Source: Thermoplasmata archaeon
GTDB lineage: Archaea > Thermoplasmatota > Thermoplasmata > JAGHBH01
Assembly (NCBI GenBank): GCA_021161085.1
Contig: JAGHBH010000162.1
Coordinates: 1-11,208, forward strand
DNA length: 11,208 nucleotides
Direction: 5' to 3'
Positions 6,901 through 11,208 of the stretch are shown piece by piece; position 1 is the first letter of the stretch; each line of letters begins with the position of its first letter. A model generated the notes under the pieces. That model did not search any database. It was given only the letters and a program-made list of their open reading frames with translations, and was not told where the DNA came from. The position numbers were made by a program, and so were the translations under genes.

Positions 6901-7853
6901 ACCAGCTGTCCGGAATTCAGAAAGAGCATGTTCTGGGGGACTATGAAAGTCACGTCTTCGGCATGAAGATGAAGGCGCACGTGCTCCGGAACCCGGGGCA
7001 GTTTGAGGCCCATGGATATTATCGCCACATCCCCGGTGGTGTTGGGGTTGCTAGTGGAGCTGAGGTTGACGGGCTTTACTATGTAGACCTCCAGGCTGCG
7101 ATTCCAGCCCAGGTTGTCTATCTCGATGACGGCACCGCCGTTCCCCCTGGGCTCGCCCTGGGAGAGGGCGGTGGAGTTCACCGCTATGTTCGGGTTCAGA
7201 CGCACCCTCACATCGGTTCCAGTGCTGTCGTCGCTGTCGTTGTCGGCGTTGTCCACGTCCACATAGACCCACTGTGTGTCGAAATCCCCCCCGAACAGGA
7301 GACTCACGGGAGAGGGCATGAGAGAGCCGAGATTCCAGTCGTCGTCATTCCCCTGGAAAGGGATATACACATAATATGCCAGCGTGTCGAAAAACGTCTC
7401 ACCCCCTATCTTCTCCTCGGGCTTGAAGGCTTCCACGGCAAAGAGGGTTGGGGGTATAACGGGCTTCTTTCTCTCCACAGTGGTGGTGGAAAAGCCCTCC
7501 ATCGGTTCCTCCATATCCACTGCATGGGTAGGCCAGTCCTCTTCGAGATAGGAGACCTCTCCCTCTATGCCGTTGTCGTGCAATCTCTCTTCAACAGCCC
7601 GGTGTGCCTCCGCTATCCCACGGAAGACCTCTTTCCCGGGGGAACTCCCGGAGGAAATCCCCGTCTCCTGGGGGGAGGAGACCGGCTGGAAGGAGAGGGA
7701 CATGAGGAACACGAACAGTATCAAGGCAGCCCACCGGGGACCGAAAGGACCTAAAGAGGAGTCCCTGAGCCCCCGGCCATCTCCGGCGGTCCTGCGGACA
7801 TCACCCGTGGATTTCACAGGAACACCGGCACCGTTCTCGCCAGACGAATACAT
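3996..7853 (-). CDS. Large membrane-anchored putative surface glycoprotein
   Basis: The product is 1285 residues from ATG 7853; an in-frame stop lies upstream, and no further start is available before it. A 40-residue polar tail with several Arg precedes a hydrophobic segment at 41-57 (WAALILFVFLMSLSFQP), which could be a signal anchor or a signal peptide. The remaining 1200 or so residues have no other membrane helix and read as alternating beta strands rich in Ser, Gly, Met and Asp. I count 24 N-x-S/T sequons, spread over residues 205-1137, and only three cysteines (336, 394, 464). This fits an extracellular glycosylated protein. An acidic loop at 199-214 resembles calcium-binding loops. 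A motif of the form LP-x-x-hydrophobic-x-hydrophobic recurs, which suggests diverged repeats. I do not recognise the family. The gene overlaps the downstream membrane-protein gene by three bases, so the two probably form one unit. Confidence 0.85.
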   Translation of the reverse strand: MYSSGENGAGVPVKSTGDVRRTAGDGRGLRDSSLGPFGPRWAALILFVFLMSLSFQPVSSPQETGISSGSSPGKEVFRGIAEAHRAVEERLHDNGIEGEVSYLEEDWPTHAVDMEEPMEGFSTTTVERKKPVIPPTLFAVEAFKPEEKIGGETFFDTLAYYVYIPFQGNDDDWNLGSLMPSPVSLLFGGDFDTQWVYVDVDNADNDSDDSTGTDVRVRLNPNIAVNSTALSQGEPRGNGGAVIEIDNLGWNRSLEVYIVKPVNLSSTSNPNTTGDVAIISMGLKLPRVPEHVRLHLHAEDVTFIVPQNMLFLNSGQLVNITGPVEVSWALSERISCLTFHMLFIRRNQTGTYDIRSWADVTVSPGWGRDTIPTTAVARGESEDPHYGFNDVMWECEEEVNLSVAFTEDRENTTTALIDIYNTSTYFHAHLSRQPYEGGNLTTLNFTSSERMGRIEYEEYQYLYCDVETIGQDTPLRHVWFEIEDLPASLYMESTVEAGEPLSFSPSSPGGGGMLDALVERVSARFYRVGKTISSIPDKILGAAGSGGYMYLDTESPMNASFLLTDGIKPVVEDRSFFAFYNRTAGPFDQKAVDIIVAGRLKGIKHISGEIGNETSEGEISLLGDTVLYGYYVDENKDLEATVIIDHLPEDMLFSASRGGMNYTGRSGGEAASPMNVKYLSRYMDANMMVDVSGVSSSLSMKRGDGRVSISSPERAIGSVSMLVSNGTARRLPGSHLYVSKTPGDFTLSMSISSLHSLSYDRANSSISVSFSDTDTFRASVYNDVGTPLEGKFVFSPMPRRFSAVFPSSLGITSLGIPDLSPSAGIMSIPNMLFSVSNMGRTMGDMLSGAFSSAVEGLTRNGTKISFSYQTDEPTSLSGYMGYGNMSMDDLPWVHGFSIAQDEEGGAGAKFYLPDLPTRADISADTREPGTSLRMNVGDYSPRYDWFMVHAGNIMGRDADLLIEGLGDHMDMSLNVSALLDMGLGGGRVDASVSASLYSNGTPMDAGMLYMDLRQKTPVDTRMEVLLPRVPSDIYLSASVDEAFYLDYLASTTLPYLYLGGVRSAGSMPASARMVVENLTSSASLSVVPQSEIDLDGSMLQLMPDITAFVGGGGTALYVDADGEFMGQRGRYSFSVTNMSTRLQGRLNGDRYVLDSDGVGYARLQASDVPYSETFSLKEIVLEAKDIRFLSVRVKPLFGFYPVIEIENRNSGSISLLLRTTAWGTIKANIVFMDLAFKRGVLGSIPAYPRFLTNGGIMEMGSVPRHVIIVDPGLTVGATLLGGGWL
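4006..4014 (-). promoter_or_regulatory. Strong Shine-Dalgarno site inside the preceding gene
   Basis: The minus strand reads GGGAGGTGG, six bases before GTG 3999. It lies within the last codons of the large surface-protein gene (Gly-Gly-Trp-Leu-stop). It supports the GTG start and translational coupling of the two genes. Confidence 0.75.
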
Positions 7854-7875
7854 CGGTCCATACCATCCACTTCAT

Positions 7876-7891
7876 CGATAATATCTTTTTT
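7876..7891 (-). promoter_or_regulatory. Candidate promoter of the surface-protein pair
   Basis: The minus strand reads AAAAAAGATATTATCG, an A-rich BRE-like stretch followed by a TATA-like ATATTATC. Initiation about 26 bases on would fall at about 7854, next to ATG 7853, so the mRNA may be nearly leaderless; this fits the absence of a clear ribosome-binding site. A second TATA-like stretch (AAATTATACC, near 7913-7922) would give a leader of roughly 37 bases instead. Confidence 0.45.
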
Positions 7892-7977
7892 GGCACATAT
7901 GTTGATTATCCGGTATAATTTGATGGGAATGTGCCGGTCCGCCGGACGATGGGCTCGGATTGCGGGCCGGGGGATAT

Positions 7978-10113
7978 TCAGATGCCCTTCAAACTCTCCC
8001 TTATCCTCTCCAGCTCCTCAAGCCGGGATTTCTGCCTCTCCTCCATGTCCTTCAAACGCTTCTCCTGCCTCGAAAGATTCTTTTCCCTGGCCTCTATCTC
8101 GGCCTCACGCCTGGCCAGTTCCTCCTCCATACGTTTTTCCCTCTCGGCCAGCGTCCTCTCCCTCTCCTTCAATTCCTCCTCCCTGGCCTCTATTTCCGCC
8201 TCCTTTGCGGCCAGCTCCTCACGTCCCTTCTGGATGTCCTCCTGTAGGGCCAGCAGTTCGGAGGCTTCCTTCTTCAACTCCTTCTCCTTGGAAGAGAGGG
8301 CCGTTTCCCTCCGGGAGAACTCCTTCTCCCTCTTCTTCACCTCTCTCTCCACCTCCTTCTCCCGCTTTTTTAATTCTTTCTCCCTCTCCTTCAACGTCCT
8401 TTCCAGCTCGGATACCTTTTCCTCCCTGGCGTTCAACTCCTCTGCCCGGGAGTCCAGTTCCTCACGCAGGGAAGACAGCGACCCCTTCTCCTCCTCCAAC
8501 CGTGAGGCCATCTCCTCCAGCCCCTTCCTTTCCTCCTCCAGCACGCTTTCCAAAGCCGAGAGCTCCTTCCTCTCGTCCGCGAGCCTGCTTTCTTCCTCTT
8601 CCAATAGCGCAGCACGTTCCTCCAATTCCACTTCTCGCTTCTCCACAGCAGCTTCTCTCTCCCCAAGCTCCGATGCTTTGTCCCTAAGAGCCTTCTCCTT
8701 GCGTTTCAGTTGTGCGGAGAGCTTCTTGAGAGCCTTCTTTTCCTCCGCAACAGCATCCTTCTCCGCTGCCAGCTTCTCTCTTTCTTTCTCAAGGGTTTCC
8801 CGTTCCTCTTTCAGCCTGCGGGAGAGAACTTCCAGCTCGGAGGACCTTACTTCCAGAGCATCCCTCTCATCTCTCAAACGTCTTTCCTCTTCCTCCACAC
8901 GCCTCTCCCGTTTTTCCAGTTCCCTTCGTAGGGCATTCACCCGGTCCGCCTCTTCATCCACGAGAACCCTCCTCTCCTCCATCTCCGAGGACAGCCTGGC
9001 CAACTCGTCTTTCTTGGAAGAAAGGAGTTCCCTCTCCTCTTTGATCTCCACATATTTTGAATCCAGCTCCCTTTCCCTCTCCTGGAGGTCCAGCTCCCGT
9101 CGGTCCAGGGCGGCCTCCCGTCTGTCTAGCTCTTTTTGTCTCTTCCTCAACTCATCCTGGAGGCTCAGCAGCCGTTTCTCGTTCTCCACCTGGGCCTCTA
9201 TCCTCTCTTCCAGTTCCTTCCTGGCCTCGGCGTTTTTTCTGGTCTTTTCCTCCAGGTCCCTCCATATGGCATCCAGCTCCCTCCTCTCCCTGTTCAGCCT
9301 CCCCATCTCCTCTTTGAATTCTTTCTCTTTCTGCTTGAGGAAAGCCTCCCGTTTGGAAAGCTCCCTCTCCCTCTCCTCGAGACTCTCACGCATGTCCTCG
9401 AGCTCCCTCCTCTCTCTCTCCAGCATGGCCCTCTCCTCTCTTATTCTCATCTCCTGGGCCTTCCTCTCGGCGAGAGCCAGGACATCCTCCTCCGTGGGCA
9501 TGCCCGCCTCGGACGAGAGATGTTTGAGAAGGGCCACGGATCCCTGTTTGATGGAATCCAGCTCTTCCCTGAGCCGTCTGAGTTCGCTCTCCGGGACGTA
9601 TCCCTCCTCCCGGGACATCCTCCACTCCTTCTCCATCAGCTCCCTCTCTTTCCTCCTCAGCTCCTCCTCCACCTCCCGCTTCCTCTTCTCCACCTCTTCC
9701 TCCACCTTCCTCCTGGCCTCCCTGTCCGCTTCTATGGAAGAGACTATCCTTTCCACGTCAGCGGGCGAGGAAAGAAAACAGTCCGCATGCTCTTTCACCA
9801 CCGGGGTGATGCTTATGCCTGAAGACCTGTAGGAATAGGAATGGAGTTCCAGAATGCTCTCCGGCACCAGGGCATCCTCCACCAGGGGGCGGAGGGCCTC
9901 ATCCCCCACCTTTCGCCCTCCGTCCGTGTGCTCCGCCAGGATGAACTCTCCCCGCTGGAACACGAGAAAACCCTCCCTGGAACCCCCGGAAAAGAGGCTT
10001 ACCTTCAGAAATCCGTCTATCCTCTTGTCCCGAACCATCCCGGCAAGCCTGAGCAACTGCTCCCGGCCGCCGAAACCGCTCTCTATAATACGTCCACTGG
10101 GAAGCCTCATCAT
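7978..10113 (-). CDS. Long coiled-coil protein with small N-terminal globular domain
   Basis: The product is 711 residues from ATG 10113. Residues about 3-116 form a compact domain with the pattern GFLKV...GFLVFQRGEFILAEH, which loosely recalls archaeal DUF2226 or bacterial DUF4388/PATAN domains; this is unverified. Residues 120-169 and about 211-709 are continuous heptad-patterned helix rich in Glu, Arg, Lys and Leu, interrupted near 170-210. At 0.15 nm per residue the second segment would be about 75 nm long. No Walker A/B or ABC signature is present, so it is not an SMC/Rad50 ATPase, and no membrane segment is seen. A structural, tethering or spacer role is plausible; the partner is unknown. 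GTG 10119 and ATG 10110 are alternative starts, and AGGTG at 10117-10121 suits ATG 10110 or 10113. The gene is flanked by pyrF and the surface-protein pair, with its own likely promoter. Confidence 0.85.
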   Translation of the reverse strand: MMRLPSGRIIESGFGGREQLLRLAGMVRDKRIDGFLKVSLFSGGSREGFLVFQRGEFILAEHTDGGRKVGDEALRPLVEDALVPESILELHSYSYRSSGISITPVVKEHADCFLSSPADVERIVSSIEADREARRKVEEEVEKRKREVEEELRRKERELMEKEWRMSREEGYVPESELRRLREELDSIKQGSVALLKHLSSEAGMPTEEDVLALAERKAQEMRIREERAMLERERRELEDMRESLEERERELSKREAFLKQKEKEFKEEMGRLNRERRELDAIWRDLEEKTRKNAEARKELEERIEAQVENEKRLLSLQDELRKRQKELDRREAALDRRELDLQERERELDSKYVEIKEERELLSSKKDELARLSSEMEERRVLVDEEADRVNALRRELEKRERRVEEEERRLRDERDALEVRSSELEVLSRRLKEERETLEKEREKLAAEKDAVAEEKKALKKLSAQLKRKEKALRDKASELGEREAAVEKREVELEERAALLEEEESRLADERKELSALESVLEEERKGLEEMASRLEEEKGSLSSLREELDSRAEELNAREEKVSELERTLKEREKELKKREKEVEREVKKREKEFSRRETALSSKEKELKKEASELLALQEDIQKGREELAAKEAEIEAREEELKERERTLAEREKRMEEELARREAEIEAREKNLSRQEKRLKDMEERQKSRLEELERIRESLKGI

Positions 10114-10119
10114 CAACAC

Positions 10120-10294
10120 CTGTGGTTATATATGACGGAACAGTGGAACATCATAGGTTAAATAAAAGATTTCCTATAAACACGGCAGGCGTTCAATGAC
10201 GAAAAGAGGGTCAACGGACCCCCATGGGGAGATGAAGAACCCTATGAGTGCCGAGAACGCCCCCCACCTCCTCTTTCTATCCCCTCTTAGTCTT
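10120..10294. other. Intergenic region between pyrF and the coiled-coil gene
   Basis: No gene is supported in these 175 bases. They contain the candidate TATA box of the coiled-coil gene at 10158-10167, a second A/T stretch (TATATA, about 10127-10133) too close to the start to serve at normal spacing, and a 10-bp palindrome CCCCATGGGG at 10220-10229. No clear T-run terminator for pyrF was seen. Confidence 0.6.
10158..10172 (-). promoter_or_regulatory. Candidate TATA/BRE promoter of the coiled-coil gene
   Basis: The minus strand reads GAAATCTTTTATTTAA, a BRE-like GAAATC followed by TTTTATTTAA. Archaeal spacing puts the transcript start near 10136 and leaves a leader of about 25 bases containing the AGGTG ribosome-binding site. 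Confidence 0.5.
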
Positions 10295-10945
10295 CTATCC
10301 TCTGGTCGCTTCTTTTATCTCCTCCACCAGGGACTCCGCCGCTCCCCGTGGATCCACGGACCGGTATATGCTGCGGCCCACTATCACATAGTCCGCACCG
10401 GCCACGATGGCATCCGCCGCCCTGCCCCCCTGGGCGCCTACCCCCGGGCTCAATATCAGCATGTCGCCAACAACCTCCCTGACCAGCCTCACCCTCTCCG
10501 GACGGGTCGCCGGGGCTATCACCCCATGGGCCCCCGCATCCACCGCCACCCGGGCCAGGTCCAGACCGTGGGGTCGGGTGAACTCCAGACCACCTGGATG
10601 GCTCATCTCCGTCACCACGAAGACATCTCCTCCCCGCATGGCGTCAACACAGGCCTTGACCGTGTCCCTTCCCACGAACCCGTGGCAGATGACCCCCGAA
10701 GCACCATGCCGCCTCGCCTCCTCCACTATCATCCTGCTGGTGTTGGGTATGTCCGCCACCTTGAAATCGCAGATGACGTCGGCGAAATCCCCTATATCAT
10801 CCACCACACCCATGCCCGCCGACAACACAAGGGGATAGTTCACCTTCACAGCATCCACCAGGTCCCCGACCTCACGGGCCACCTCCAGGGCTCTGGAGGG
10901 GTCGGTCTCGTCAAGGGCCAGAATGAGTCTGGATTTTCTCTTCAC
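10295..10945 (-). CDS. pyrF: Orotidine 5'-phosphate decarboxylase
   Basis: This 216-residue enzyme converts OMP to UMP, the last step of de novo pyrimidine synthesis, in the cytoplasm. Family hallmarks are present: LALD with Asp12 near the start, Lys34 (VKVNYP), the catalytic block [10 protein letters not shown] with Asp60, Lys62 and Asp65, the phosphate-binding PGVGAQGG with Gln172, and VGRSIY with Arg191. These match the Lys-Asp-Lys-Asp arrangement of the methanogen enzyme, and the length is normal for the archaeal form. The GTG start at 10945 was chosen because GGTGA lies five bases upstream and the conserved first strand begins right after it. The open frame extends to TTG 11026, but that extension has no family resemblance and crosses the inverted repeat upstream. 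The gene diverges from the DRG-type GTPase gene. Confidence 0.97.
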   Translation of the reverse strand: MKRKSRLILALDETDPSRALEVAREVGDLVDAVKVNYPLVLSAGMGVVDDIGDFADVICDFKVADIPNTSRMIVEEARRHGASGVICHGFVGRDTVKACVDAMRGGDVFVVTEMSHPGGLEFTRPHGLDLARVAVDAGAHGVIAPATRPERVRLVREVVGDMLILSPGVGAQGGRAADAIVAGADYVIVGRSIYRSVDPRGAAESLVEEIKEATRG

Positions 10946-10950
10946 GCCTG

Positions 10951-10955
10951 TCACC
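10951..10955 (-). promoter_or_regulatory. Shine-Dalgarno site of pyrF
   Basis: The minus strand reads GGTGA, five bases before GTG 10945. It supports the short form of pyrF over the TTG-initiated extension. Confidence 0.6.
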
Positions 10956-10992
10956 GGACACCACAACCACGGGGGGGAGAAAAGGGTTTCGG

Positions 10993-11021
10993 GGTATCTT
11001 TCGGGATATTCCAAAGATACC
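10993..11021. repeat. Perfect 9-bp inverted repeat in the pyrF/DRG divergent promoter region
   Basis: GGTATCTTT (10993-11001) and AAAGATACC (11013-11021) are exact reverse complements, separated by 11 bases. The element lies between two divergent genes, next to the TATA-like stretch at 11025-11032 and probably over the pyrF transcription start. A regulator binding site is the simplest reading; a hairpin in the pyrF leader is the alternative. Confidence 0.75.
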
Positions 11022-11024
11022 GCC

Positions 11025-11032
11025 AATTATTT
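11025..11032. promoter_or_regulatory. Candidate TATA element for the DRG gene, possibly shared with pyrF
   Basis: The plus strand reads AATTATTT. For the plus-strand gene, initiation would be near 11054, a few bases before ATG 11060, giving an essentially leaderless mRNA; no ribosome-binding site is visible there. On the minus strand the same A/T stretch (AAATAATT) would start a pyrF transcript near 11002, inside the inverted repeat. Confidence 0.4.
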
Positions 11033-11059
11033 CAACCCGTCCACATACTCCTCAGCGGC

Positions 11060-11208
11060 ATGGCGTCCATCAAAGAGCAGATAGAGGAGATAGAAGAGGA
11101 GATATTCCGCACCCAGAAAAACAAGGCCACGGAGCATCATATCGGCAAGCTGAAAGCGAAGCTGGCACGGCTGCGGGAGGAACTGGAGAAGAGGCAGAGG
11201 ACAGGGGG
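11060..11208 (+). CDS. DRG/Obg-family GTPase, N-terminal fragment (3' end outside window)
   Basis: Only the first 49 codons are in the window. They read as the typical N-terminal helical region of archaeal and eukaryotic DRG (developmentally regulated GTP-binding) proteins: an acidic start ([12 protein letters not shown]), then the conserved block [20 protein letters not shown] and a charged helix ending at the Gly-rich linker before the G domain. DRG proteins are translation-associated GTPases. The nucleotide-binding motifs lie beyond the edge and cannot be checked here. ATG 11060 is the natural start for the family. The gene diverges from pyrF. Confidence 0.92.
   Translation, partial: MASIKEQIEEIEEEIFRTQKNKATEHHIGKLKAKLARLREELEKRQRTG

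Noticed and set aside
7931..7948. Self-complementary CCGG/TCCG-rich stretch after the coiled-coil gene, considered as a terminator.
   Set aside because: The stem is short and no T-run follows on the minus strand.
7931..9832. A 633-codon plus-strand frame rich in Ser.
   Set aside because: It is the complement of GAG/GAA/AAG-rich coiled-coil codons, and the protein is low-complexity Ser/Arg/Leu without domain features.
7978..10113. Possible SMC/Rad50-like ATPase.
   Set aside because: No Walker A, Walker B or ABC signature motif is present at either end of the coiled coil.
10220..10229. Palindrome CCCCATGGGG.
   Set aside because: It is short, has no loop, T-run or clear promoter position, and could occur by chance in GC-rich DNA.
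10946..11026. N-terminal extension of pyrF to TTG 11026.
   Set aside because: The extension does not resemble the family, crosses the inverted repeat and probable promoter, and GGTGA supports GTG 10945.
10196..11208. A plus-strand frame open from ATG 10196 through the whole antisense of pyrF and in phase with the DRG gene to the window end.
   Set aside because: It is antisense to a well-supported pyrF, its translation has no family resemblance before ATG 11060, and the DRG family starts at that ATG.

Overview
The window looks archaeal, most likely a moderately GC-rich member of the Thermoplasmata or a related euryarchaeal lineage (inference). It carries a short archaeal-type OMP decarboxylase, the N-terminus of a DRG-family GTPase, TATA-like boxes, GGAGGTG/GGTGA-type Shine-Dalgarno sites and a tRNA-Phe with an encoded CCA. 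Nearly all genes are on the minus strand; the exception is the DRG gene at the right edge. No mobile element, CRISPR array or integration scar was seen.

Layout, right to left in the direction of minus-strand transcription. 11060-11208 (+) is the start of the DRG-type GTPase gene. It diverges from pyrF (10295-10945, -), and the intergenic region holds a perfect 9-bp inverted repeat. Next is a 711-residue protein (7978-10113, -) with a small globular N-terminal domain followed by almost 600 residues of highly charged coiled coil. Then comes a two-gene unit: a 1285-residue membrane-anchored, sequon-rich putative surface protein (3996-7853, -) whose stop overlaps the start of a 177-residue single-pass membrane protein with a small beta-type ectodomain (3466-3999, -). 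After a 208-base gap come tRNA-Phe(GAA) (3182-3257, -) and, 57 bases on, a twelve-TPR protein (1406-3124, -). Last is a multidomain protein running off the left edge (1-1351, -): zinc ribbons, a double helix-hairpin-helix, another zinc ribbon, TPR, an acidic linker, a further zinc ribbon and an acidic tail.

How they may work together. pyrF (UMP synthesis) and the DRG GTPase (translation-associated) are housekeeping genes. The other five proteins are of unknown function and are dominated by interaction modules: TPR, coiled coil, zinc ribbons and membrane-anchored beta ectodomains. The best candidates for something undescribed are the coupled pair of surface proteins and the adjacent pair of scaffold-like TPR proteins, one with a basic linker and one strongly acidic. 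These functional links are inference from gene order and composition.
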